Part shown: positions 1 to 5,720 of the stretch, in pieces
How the letters are laid out: every line of letters starts with the position of its first letter
How positions within the stretch are numbered: the first letter of the stretch is position 1
Assembly (NCBI GenBank): GCA_958447915.1
Contig: CAUDCB010000128.1
Span: forward strand, 1-5,777
Direction of reading: 5' to 3'
DNA: 5,777 nucleotides
From: an uncultured Collinsella sp.
Lineage (GTDB): Bacteria > Actinomycetota > Coriobacteriia > Coriobacteriales > Coriobacteriaceae
Position numbers and translations under genes: made by a program
The notes under the pieces: generated by a model
Databases searched by the model: none
Seen by the model: only the letters and a program-made list of their open reading frames with translations
What the model was told of the DNA's origin: nothing

Positions 1-1389
1 CTTACGCCGATTACGGTTAACGATAAAACTTACTTTATTGCAAACCCCATCGACACGGAAACCTCCGCAGCCATCGCCCGCGTCTATGATCCCCAAAACG
101 GGCTTGAGCCCCTCACGATTGGCACATACTCCGTCGCAACCATGAAGAATGCGACGTACAGGGTGAGCAATTCCCCGTACAACTCTTCTGCCAGGGCCTG
201 GTGGGCCCAAGATTCCCGGGGGTACTGGGGCTTGCTCAAAGACGATGGCACCATAATTGTTCCGTTTAAGTATTCCGATTACTGTGACCTGAATCTCTCC
301 GATTCCAAGGTGTTGGTAAATTCGAGCTGCAAATGGTGGTTCTACGACATAACTGAGACCAGCAGCCCTAATCCTGATCCGACTCCCGATCCTACTCCCG
401 ACCCCAATCCCAATCCGGATCCCCAGCCTCAGCCCAAGCCTGATCAAAACGTCCTGCGCCGCATCTTCGGCCAAACAAGATATCAGACGATGGCCGCGCT
501 CGTCGAAAAGGGTGAATGGAAACAGGGCGGCACCGCAATCGTGGCATCAGGCGCCAATTTCCCCGATGCGCTATCCGCATCCTCGCTGGCAGGACTCTTA
601 GACGCACCGGTCCTTCTTACCGATAGCTCAAGTCTCAGCACCGAAGCATCGACTGAACTCGAAAAACTTGCGCCTACGAAGGTGTATATCATAGGTGGCG
701 AAAGCGCCATTAGCGCCTCCACCTATAACCAGATCCAAAACATCACGGGAAAGAAATGCACGGTTGAACGCATTGCCGGCCAGACTCGTCACGAAACGTG
801 CATGAAGATCGCAAGCCACCCGGCCTTTAAACAGGCCAAGACGGTGATCATCGTAACGGGCACCAATTATGCCGACGCCCTATCGATAAGTCCTTACGCG
901 TACAAGAGAGGCTATCCGATCCTGCTCTGCGATCCCGTGAAGGGCTTAACAAATGAAGAGTTCGACTTTGTGCACGAGATGTGCTACGACTACGCAATCC
1001 TTGTCGGAGGCACAAGCGCTGTACCCCAGCACGTAGAAAACCAACTCAAGTGGCGTGCAATTCACGACCAGATTAGGCTTTCCGGTGCGACCAGGTACGA
1101 AACGAGTGCCAATATCCTTGACTTCGAAACCCATGCTATTGGTCTCAAAACTGATGGAATGTTCCTGGCAACCGGCAAGAACTTCCCCGACGCCTTGGCA
1201 GCCGGCCCCGTTGCCGCCAAGAAGGGCACCGTTCTCCTGCTTGTCGACCCCGGCATGCAAACCACATGCAAGACACTCGGCGAGTACAAGAACTCGATTT
1301 CGAATGCTTATATTGTGGGGGGAACGGCGGTCGTTCCCCAGAATGACGCTCAAACCCTCGCAAAAGCTCTTTGCCTAAGCGTTCTTTAG
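1..1389 (+). CDS. WG-repeat surface protein with three C-terminal CWB2 repeats (5' end outside window)
   Basis: The frame is open from base 1 (462 visible codons), so the start and any signal peptide lie upstream. The ATG at 142 sits inside the domain and has no convincing ribosome binding site, so it is not the start. Domains in order, numbered from the first visible codon: WG-type beta repeat sequence up to about residue 118, clearest at about 76-97 (GYWGLLKDDGTIIVPFKY); a Pro/Asp-rich linker at about 123-149; then three CWB2 repeats at about 153-247, 255-349 and 359-462. Each repeat carries the family hallmarks: a GxTRYxT-like opening, NFPDALSA/NYADALS/NFPDALAAGP, and VGG(T/E)(S/A)A(V/I). 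Three tandem CWB2 units are the usual complete wall-anchoring set; in C. difficile S-layer proteins they bind an anionic wall polymer non-covalently. The protein is therefore probably extracellular and wall-bound, with the WG part as a ligand- or partner-binding head of unknown target. The gene ends 14 bases before a strong terminator. Confidence 0.9.
   Translation, partial: LTPITVNDKTYFIANPIDTETSAAIARVYDPQNGLEPLTIGTYSVATMKNATYRVSNSPYNSSARAWWAQDSRGYWGLLKDDGTIIVPFKYSDYCDLNLSDSKVLVNSSCKWWFYDITETSSPNPDPTPDPTPDPNPNPDPQPQPKPDQNVLRRIFGQTRYQTMAALVEKGEWKQGGTAIVASGANFPDALSASSLAGLLDAPVLLTDSSSLSTEASTELEKLAPTKVYIIGGESAISASTYNQIQNITGKKCTVERIAGQTRHETCMKIASHPAFKQAKTVIIVTGTNYADALSISPYAYKRGYPILLCDPVKGLTNEEFDFVHEMCYDYAILVGGTSAVPQHVENQLKWRAIHDQIRLSGATRYETSANILDFETHAIGLKTDGMFLATGKNFPDALAAGPVAAKKGTVLLLVDPGMQTTCKTLGEYKNSISNAYIVGGTAVVPQNDAQTLAKALCLSVL
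367..444 (+). repeat. Pro/Asp-rich linker-coding repeat
   Basis: The DNA codes for a run of PD, PTPD, PNPD and PQPQ dipeptide-like units joining the WG part to the CWB2 part. The coding repeat is imperfect (CCT/CCG/CCC GAT/GAC units with ACT, AAT or CAG between them). Such stretches act as extended spacers in surface proteins and are prone to length change by slippage. Confidence 0.8.
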
Positions 1390-1398
1390 CCGCTCATT

Positions 1399-1456
1399 AA
1401 AAAGCCCCCACGAAGGAGATTGGCAATCGAATCTTCCTTCGAGGGGGCATTTTTTT
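1399..1456. terminator. Bidirectional intrinsic terminator between converging genes
   Basis: The stem starts as GCCCCC at 1404-1409 and closes with GGGGGC at 1443-1448. It continues inward as CGAAGGAGATT pairing with AATCTTCCTTCG (one bulged A), leaving a loop of about 8 bases. A T run follows at 1450-1456 for plus-strand transcripts. On the other side, AAAAA at 1399-1403 becomes a U run for minus-strand transcripts. It therefore serves both the CWB2 gene ending at 1389 and the glycosyltransferase ending at 1486. Confidence 0.9.
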
Positions 1457-1485
1457 GTCTGTAAAAACTAAAGACACTCTAGAAC

Positions 1486-2385
1486 CTAGTCGAGATAGGC
1501 GTCCAAACCGTCATCGCGCACAAGCTCGGCAAAAGGCTTGGGCAAAACACCGTTGGCCTCAAGCTCGCCAAGAAGGCTCCCCATAATCACATCGTTGCCG
1601 CCTGACTCGGTATTAACGTGGCACAGGGCAACCTCTTGGGTATCGGGCACATATTCCAAAAGCTGATCGGCCGACGCCGCGACAACAGGAACACCGGCAA
1701 AGGTCTCGATTACCTTAAGCCATACGTCATCGGCTACAAGACAATGCTTCTTGATAAGATCGGCATCATAGGTAATAGGTGGGAAGAGCTTGGGATCGAA
1801 CAGCGTGCCAGCACCAGTAGTTGCGAACAAGCGCATCGAGGGACGACCTACCAGCCCTTCATAATAATGCGGAGCCTCATAAATCCACTGGTCGTATGGT
1901 TTAAGCGAGCCATCGTCATTAAACATAATCAAATGCGTGCGCGAAGCCACGATAGCATCGGGATGCGAAGCATGGCACGCCAAAAGCGTCTCAATCATAT
2001 TCCTGCGATAGATAAGGTCATCGTCGATCGTGACCACAAGGTCATCTGGAAAATCGCGAAACGCCCAGTAATACTTCTTATGCGGTTTTAGGTCTTCATC
2101 CACCCATCGAATCTCAAAGTCGTTCCAAAGCATTTCTTTGAGCGAATCGGGCAGGTCGGCTTCCCCATTGGGAAAATTGCTCTTGGCAAGGTAGAGCACG
2201 ATTTTATCGGGAAGCCGAGACTGCCCAAAGATAGACCTTAGCGTCATCCAGATGGTATTCATCCGGGGAGGATACGACGTAAGCGTCACGATAACGCGGC
2301 GATTGCCAGAAACACGCGTGCGCACATGCGAGAGAGCGCGACGCAGCTTATTCTTCTTATCGGCCACCCACGAAACATCGGACAT
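1486..2385 (-). CDS. GT-A fold (family 2-like) glycosyltransferase
   Basis: A predicted cytosolic transferase of 299 residues that moves a sugar from a nucleotide-sugar donor onto a surface glycan; donor and acceptor cannot be read from sequence. No membrane segment or signal peptide is visible. Numbered from the chosen start: TLTSYPPR at 34-41 in the nucleotide-binding first strand, PDKIVLYLA at about 59-67, the metal-binding acidic motif TIDDDLIY at 119-126 (DXD-type), TTGAGTLFDP at 189-198, and ADDVWL at 218-223, the likely region of the catalytic base. A C-terminal CHVNTESGGND also resembles this group of polysaccharide-locus transferases. I chose the ATG at 2385 because GGGGGAGA lies 5 bases upstream; an in-frame ATG at 2436 would add 17 residues that cover this site and the leader hairpin. 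It lies 91 bases downstream of the transglutaminase/CWB2 frame on the same strand, so co-transcription is possible, and ends at the shared terminator. Confidence 0.88.
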   Translation of the reverse strand: MSDVSWVADKKNKLRRALSHVRTRVSGNRRVIVTLTSYPPRMNTIWMTLRSIFGQSRLPDKIVLYLAKSNFPNGEADLPDSLKEMLWNDFEIRWVDEDLKPHKKYYWAFRDFPDDLVVTIDDDLIYRRNMIETLLACHASHPDAIVASRTHLIMFNDDGSLKPYDQWIYEAPHYYEGLVGRPSMRLFATTGAGTLFDPKLFPPITYDADLIKKHCLVADDVWLKVIETFAGVPVVAASADQLLEYVPDTQEVALCHVNTESGGNDVIMGSLLGELEANGVLPKPFAELVRDDGLDAYLD

Positions 2386-2390
2386 ACATC

Positions 2391-2398
2391 TCTCCCCC
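2391..2398 (-). promoter_or_regulatory. Ribosome binding site fixing the glycosyltransferase start
   Basis: On the minus strand this reads GGGGGAGA, with 5 bases to the ATG at 2385. It decides for the shorter start over the in-frame ATGs at 2436 and 2400. Confidence 0.75.
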
Positions 2399-2405
2399 AT
2401 CGATA

Positions 2406-2469
2406 CCATCCGCAACGACTTGCATTTGACTAACAATTTTCCGCGGATGGGCCGGTCGCGTCAATGCAA
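2406..2469 (-). promoter_or_regulatory. Leader with two interleaved inverted repeats (possible pseudoknot)
   Basis: The arms CCATCCGC (2406-2413) and GCGGATGG (2443-2450) are perfect 8-base complements. The arms TTGCATTTGAC (2420-2430) and GTCAATGCAA (2460-2469) are complementary over 10 bases with one bulge. The order arm1, arm2, arm1', arm2' is that of an H-type pseudoknot or of two mutually exclusive hairpins. It lies wholly between the upstream stop and the ribosome binding site of the glycosyltransferase, ending 8 bases before that site. The pairing is seen directly; a regulatory role is inference. Confidence 0.45.
2436..2464 (-). promoter_or_regulatory. Weak promoter candidate for the glycosyltransferase
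   Basis: On the minus strand a TTGACG -35 element (2459-2464) is followed after 17 bases by GAAAAT (2436-2441) as -10. That is 5/6 and 4/6 of the sigma-70-type consensus. The initiation site would fall about 40 bases before the start codon. The spacing is good but the -10 is poor, and the site overlaps the inverted repeats. Confidence 0.3.
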
Positions 2470-2476
2470 ATATACG

Positions 2477-3868
2477 TTAATAAAGATCAAGCCCCAGCGT
2501 ACGAGCAAGAGACAAGGCATCGATCGACGAAACAGCACTCGTGCCGCCAACAACAGTTGCAACATTGACTTTACCGCGGTAATTCGCAAGAACGGTATGG
2601 GCGTATTCAATGCCAGGATCGACGAGCAACAACGGAGCACGCAGCTTTCCTGCGACAGGGCCCGCGGCAAGCGCATCCGGGAAGTTCCTACCCGTTGCCA
2701 GATAAACGTTCGAGACATTCATACCTGCGCTCACGGCATGCGACATAATCTTGGCGCTCGTCTCGTAACGCGTGGCTCCGGCAAGACGCGTGATAGAGCT
2801 AGAGGAGATTCCAGCGCCCGCCAGCTGCTGTTGTACACGCTCAGGAACAACGGCAGTACCACCAACAAGAATCGCACGCTTAAAGCCAGCCCCAGAAATG
2901 TAGGAGATGGCATCGGCAGAAAGTCCGTTGGAACCGCACAGGAAGATAGGCGCCTTATAGGCAAACGCATACGGGCTGACGGACAGCGCGTCGGCGTAGT
3001 TAAACCCGGTAGCAACGATCAAGGTATCGGAAGCAGTGCTCTTTTGACGCACGCGCTTGGCAATTGCAAGACTCGTCTCTAGACGCGTATTGCCTGCGAT
3101 ACGGAATACCTTGCAGCCATCAGCGGCATAATATGCAGCAGCATCGACCGTCGCCTTCGAAACAGCCGCTTCACCGCCAACAACATATATAACCTTAGGG
3201 CTCAGCTGCTCAATCATGTCGGCAGCATCGACAGAAAGCGAATTGGGTTCGGTCAGGACGATGGGCGCATCGTAGGCACCGGCGAGCGATGCCGCAGCGA
3301 GAGCGTCGGGATAGTTAGAGCCACTCGCAAGTACAACGGTACGCCCGGCCTTCCAAGGTGCCTTGGGAAGCAGCGCGGCCATCGTTGCATAGCGCGTCCC
3401 GCCGGCAGTGCGATACATGCCAGGCACAGGGCGGGCGGGACCCTTATATTCCGGATATTCGCGATTGACATAGTCGGCATATGGACTCGTATAAGCGACA
3501 GCCCATCCATAATGATTAAGCTCATCGCGCATCGTACTGTCACAACGCAAGAACAGGTCGTGGCTCACATCGCGGAAATAGCCGCCATCGTTCCCTTCAG
3601 GATATGTTGACGTATGCAGAATAGGATCGTCCCACGTAACGTCTACGTGATACCAGCCGTTATTTTCCATCTGAACCATATTCCATGCATGCCGCATAGA
3701 ATCGCTGCCCACATATACTGCAGGAACGCCAGCGCGCCTCAGAAGCAGCTTATAGGCAAGCGAGTAACCCTGGCAGACGGCTTTACCGTTTGCAAGTGCA
3801 CCATACGCCGTGCGTGAAGGAGATATCGCCTCATCCGCGGCAGACCTATCATAGACGCAATTGCGCAC
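2477..3868 (-). CDS. 3' part of the interrupted gene: transglutaminase-like core plus three CWB2 repeats
   Basis: From the GTG at 3868 the frame codes for 463 residues, and it is open back to the TAG (nine more codons, IVQALHDYL). The papain-like triad of the transglutaminase superfamily is complete: Cys32 in AVCQGYS, His60 in MRHAWNMV and Asp76 in WYHVDVTWDD. The fold's known chemistry is thiol attack on glutamine amides or peptide bonds; which applies here is unknown. CWB2 repeats follow at about 153-250, 255-350 and 360-463, with SNYPDALAAAS, FNYADALSVSP and RNFPDALAAGP motifs and repeated VGG(T/E)(A/S)AV. The GTG has no ribosome binding site upstream and would cut off the first core helix. 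Independent translation is therefore doubtful and would lack a signal peptide, leaving a wall protein in the cytosol. No intrinsic terminator is visible after the stop. Confidence 0.8.
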   Translation of the reverse strand: MRNCVYDRSAADEAISPSRTAYGALANGKAVCQGYSLAYKLLLRRAGVPAVYVGSDSMRHAWNMVQMENNGWYHVDVTWDDPILHTSTYPEGNDGGYFRDVSHDLFLRCDSTMRDELNHYGWAVAYTSPYADYVNREYPEYKGPARPVPGMYRTAGGTRYATMAALLPKAPWKAGRTVVLASGSNYPDALAAASLAGAYDAPIVLTEPNSLSVDAADMIEQLSPKVIYVVGGEAAVSKATVDAAAYYAADGCKVFRIAGNTRLETSLAIAKRVRQKSTASDTLIVATGFNYADALSVSPYAFAYKAPIFLCGSNGLSADAISYISGAGFKRAILVGGTAVVPERVQQQLAGAGISSSSITRLAGATRYETSAKIMSHAVSAGMNVSNVYLATGRNFPDALAAGPVAGKLRAPLLLVDPGIEYAHTVLANYRGKVNVATVVGGTSAVSSIDALSLARTLGLDLY

Positions 3869-3895
3869 TAGATAGTCATGGAGCGCTTGAACGAT

Positions 3896-4429
3896 CTAGA
3901 ATCGCGTAGCGTTGTTGGGAATCCAGGTCATTGCCTCCGAGACCTTGGCCTCGGTCGCATTGATAACATCCGGAACCGCATTGGTGGGAACCACGTAATA
4001 CAGCGAAATTGAAGTCAAACGCTCCGTGCGCTGCGGACTGCTGTTCCCGTTGGAATCTATATACCCAAATCCAAACTGCGATGCGGCCCAATAGTATTCA
4101 GGGTCTACCGCAACGACGCCCAAGGCATCCCAGAAATCGCCAACGGTAAAGCCACCATCGGACACATCGACAGAAGAAAGGCAGTTGCCCCATCCGGCGG
4201 TAATGCGGACGACAATCTCGGAGGCTGCCTTGGAAATGGACTCGCCATCTACCGAAGCCACCATGGCATCGGAGGCACCCGAGCCGCCACCGTCCTGCAC
4301 AACGTAATCAAATGCATCGACCGTGTCATAGCAAATTGGCTCGCCATAACCCACCGTAGGAACGAAGGCAGACACCACCGTCAAGACTAGGAGCAATAGG
4401 ACAGTTGGAGCTTGTTTCTTAACTAGCAT
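3896..4429 (-). CDS. 5' part of the interrupted gene: signal peptide and N-terminal domain
   Basis: As it stands, this frame encodes a 177-residue secreted protein ending ...NNATRF before TAG. The start at 4429 is preferred because GAGGGG precedes it by 5-7 bases and it gives a classical signal peptide: MLVKK, a Leu/Val-rich core at about 9-19, and possible cleavage after VSA (21) or near VGYG (29). An ATG at 4453 adds 8 residues and has no well-placed ribosome binding site. There is no lipobox Cys. The rest contains DFWDALGVVAVDPEYYW (about 98-114), like the (H/D)PEY(F/Y)W segment often found before secreted transglutaminase-like domains, then LTSISLYYVV (138-147) and an acidic helix ending at the stop. 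Alone it has no catalytic or wall-anchoring part, so it would probably be released or degraded. Confidence 0.75.
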   Translation of the reverse strand: MLVKKQAPTVLLLLVLTVVSAFVPTVGYGEPICYDTVDAFDYVVQDGGGSGASDAMVASVDGESISKAASEIVVRITAGWGNCLSSVDVSDGGFTVGDFWDALGVVAVDPEYYWAASQFGFGYIDSNGNSSPQRTERLTSISLYYVVPTNAVPDVINATEAKVSEAMTWIPNNATRF

Positions 4430-4472
4430 GTCTCCCCCTCGGATTGAAAACATATGTCAATACCATTCTCTC

Positions 4473-4565
4473 CGGTAACGCGCATATTTAGACAACCCCT
4501 AGACGTGGAGGGTCATTTGATTCGGTAAACGGTAAGGCCGTAAAGATATGTTGAGGAATCAAATG
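4473..4565. promoter_or_regulatory. Candidate operator: 10-bp inverted repeat with CGGTAA repeats
   Basis: CATTTGATTC (4514-4523) and GAATCAAATG (4556-4565) are perfect 10-base complements 32 bases apart. The left arm overlaps and the spacer contains CGGTAA at 4523-4528 and 4530-4535 and the variant CCGTAA at 4538-4543. Another CGGTAA lies outside at 4473-4478. The cluster sits between divergent genes, where a shared regulator would bind. No clear promoter for the minus-strand gene could be picked out here. Confidence 0.35.
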
Positions 4566-4566
4566 C

Positions 4567-4602
4567 AAAAAAGCAGAGGCACCATCGACGATGGCACCTT
4601 TT
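4567..4602 (-). terminator. Hairpin terminator, better on the minus strand
   Basis: The stem arms are 4578-4586 and 4590-4598 with a 3-base loop. Read as minus-strand RNA all nine positions pair (seven Watson-Crick, two G-U), and six U residues follow after a short gap (from 4572-4567). Read as plus-strand RNA the two G-U pairs become A-C mismatches and only four U residues follow. No minus-strand gene in the window ends here. It may stop antisense transcription through the downstream glycosyltransferase, or be left over from an earlier gene order. Confidence 0.5.
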
Positions 4603-4615
4603 ATCTCTCGCTATC

Positions 4616-4644
4616 TTGATATTCATAAGCGCAATTGGTTAAAT
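4616..4644 (+). promoter_or_regulatory. Sigma-70-type promoter for the membrane glycosyltransferase
   Basis: TTGATA (4616-4621), 17 bases, TTAAAT (4639-4644): 5/6 and 4/6 consensus with ideal spacing in an AT-rich stretch. Transcription would begin near 4651, giving a leader of about 27 bases. This supports the 4678 start and argues against translation from the in-frame ATG at 4591. Confidence 0.55.
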
Positions 4645-4662
4645 AAAAATTTAGTCGTGTAT

Positions 4663-4668
4663 GAAAGG
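4663..4668 (+). promoter_or_regulatory. Ribosome binding site for the start at 4678
   Basis: GAAAGG lies 9 bases before the ATG at 4678 and only 3 bases before the alternative in-frame ATG at 4672. This favours 4678, where the protein begins MKLSIVVPCFNEE as family members normally do. Confidence 0.55.
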
Positions 4669-4677
4669 TTCATGCTG

Positions 4678-5622
4678 ATGAAGCTATCGATAGTCGTTCC
4701 CTGCTTCAATGAGGAGCAGGCTCTGCCTCTCTTCTATAAAGAAACGACGAAAGTACTGCAGGACATGCAGGTTAGCTACGAGATTATCCTTGTTAACGAC
4801 GGATCGACCGATAGAACGCAGCAAGTCGCAGAGCGGCTTTCCAGACACGACCAAAAAGTCAAATATCTAACCTTCTCGCGGAACTTTGGAAAAGAAGCCG
4901 CCATGTATTCGGGTCTTATCAATTCGAAAGGCGACTACATCGCAATCATGGACGCCGACCTTCAGGACCCACCTTCCCTGCTTCCAAAAATGATTCAAAT
5001 TCTCGATTCGGGCGAGTATGGCAGCGTTGCCACCCGAAGGGAGAACCGTGAAGGTGAGCCGCTAATTCGTAGCTGGTTTGCTCGCCTATTTTACAAACTG
5101 ATCAACTGCATCTCTGACGCCGACATCGTTGACGGAGCAAGAGATTTTCGCCTTATGACACGACAGATGGTAGAAGCCGTACTGTCTATGAGCGAAAGAA
5201 ACCGCTTTTCCAAAGGCATCTTTGGCTGGGTTGGTTTTAATACCTATTGGCTGCCGTACGAAAACATAGAGCGGGTAGCCGGACAGACAAAATGGAGCTT
5301 CTGGAGACTCACCAAATATGCAATAGATGGAATTATTAACTTTTCAAGCGTTCCGCTATCTGTAGCCTCATGGGGCGGAGTTGGAATGACATGTCTTTCC
5401 TTTCTAATGCTCATGCTCATTGTCATCAGAAAACTCATCTTTGGAGATCCGGTAGCCGGATGGGCCTCATTGATTTGCGTCATGTTATTTATCGGCGGCT
5501 TCCAATTGCTTTGCCTCGGCATTATCGGTCAGTATCTGGCAAAGATCTACATGGAGACTAAATCTCGACCGCATTACATTGTTGCGAAAACCAATGTGGA
5601 TGAACCTATAATCATCAGGTAA
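4678..5622 (+). CDS. GtrB/DPM1-like polyprenyl-phosphate glycosyltransferase
   Basis: A 314-residue membrane-attached family 2 glycosyltransferase, the normal length for GtrB/CsbB/ArnC-type enzymes. These transfer a sugar from a nucleotide donor to undecaprenyl phosphate on the inner face of the membrane; the lipid-linked sugar is then flipped and used to modify a surface polymer. Visible motifs: VPCFNEE (7-13), VNDGSTDRT (39-47), the metal-binding DADLQDPP (92-99), GARDFRLM (153-160), and RVAGQTKWS (199-207), which matches the family's G-x-S/T-K-W acceptor-side motif. Two hydrophobic segments at about 222-250 and 262-290 form the C-terminal hairpin, followed by the usual QYLAKIYMETKSRPHYIV tail. 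The sugar cannot be predicted. Three 60-base blocks I counted are 38-47% GC, against 55% and 62% in two blocks of the first CWB2 gene, hinting at separate acquisition. A partner flippase (GtrA-type) or a GT-C transferase would be expected next, but the window ends too soon to see one. Confidence 0.9.
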   Translation: MKLSIVVPCFNEEQALPLFYKETTKVLQDMQVSYEIILVNDGSTDRTQQVAERLSRHDQKVKYLTFSRNFGKEAAMYSGLINSKGDYIAIMDADLQDPPSLLPKMIQILDSGEYGSVATRRENREGEPLIRSWFARLFYKLINCISDADIVDGARDFRLMTRQMVEAVLSMSERNRFSKGIFGWVGFNTYWLPYENIERVAGQTKWSFWRLTKYAIDGIINFSSVPLSVASWGGVGMTCLSFLMLMLIVIRKLIFGDPVAGWASLICVMLFIGGFQLLCLGIIGQYLAKIYMETKSRPHYIVAKTNVDEPIIIR

Positions 5623-5675
5623 AACCACATCCGACCGAATACTCTGCATAGGACCTGCGATCACACTGATCTGAT

Positions 5676-5708
5676 ACTTAAGAACCGCAACTTAAGATCC
5701 GTAACTTA
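5676..5708. repeat. 14-bp tandem repeat, about 2.4 copies
   Basis: ACTTAAGAACCGCA (5676-5689) is followed directly by ACTTAAGATCCGTA (5690-5703) and then ACTTA (5704-5708). The two full copies differ at two positions. Each full copy contains the palindrome CTTAAG. The repeat lies between the glycosyltransferase stop and a possible next start, so it could be an operator-like array. Confidence 0.55.
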
Positions 5709-5720
5709 TTGAGCAACAAG

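Larger units (their letters stand above)
2477..4429 (-). pseudogene. Secreted transglutaminase-like protein with three CWB2 repeats, interrupted by one in-frame TAG
   Basis: The two open stretches on either side of 3896-3898 are in the same frame and make one coherent protein of 650 positions if the TAG is counted as a residue. It has a signal peptide (1 to about 21-29), an N-terminal region (about 30-177), the TAG at position 178, a transglutaminase-like core (about 179-290) and three CWB2 repeats (about 340-650). The residues just after the stop, IVQALHDYLVRNCVYD, form the first conserved helix of bacterial transglutaminase-like domains, so the stop falls at the domain's leading edge rather than between genes. 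A single base change from GAG, CAG or AAG would create it. No base is inserted or lost and nothing else in the frame is damaged, so the event looks recent, or the codon is read through. A sequencing error is the other explanation. Confidence 0.8.

Noticed and set aside
946..1353. Minus-strand open frames opposite the first CWB2 gene
   Set aside because: They lack domain hallmarks and lie antisense to well-supported coding sequence.
142..1389. ATG at 142 as the start of the first CWB2 gene
   Set aside because: The frame is open to base 1 and the upstream residues continue the same domain. The ATG lacks a ribosome binding site and a signal peptide.
2252..3082. Long plus-strand open frame opposite the CWB2 repeats
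   Set aside because: It is rich in Arg/Thr with no recognisable domain and is antisense to clear CWB2 coding sequence; a shadow frame.
4455..4460. Minus-strand TTGACA as a -35 element for the interrupted gene
   Set aside because: It lies about 25 bases before the start codon at 4429 and no -10 fits at the right distance before translation begins.
4591..4677. N-terminal 29-residue extension of the membrane glycosyltransferase from ATG 4591
   Set aside because: This ATG lies in a terminator hairpin and upstream of the best promoter (4616-4644). Family members begin at the MKLSIVVPCFNEE segment.
4661..4678. Five-codon mini-ORF (MKGSC) whose TGA overlaps the ATG at 4678 (TGATG)
   Set aside because: It suggests translational coupling but is very short, has no ribosome binding site of its own, and overlaps the GAAAGG site; probably chance.
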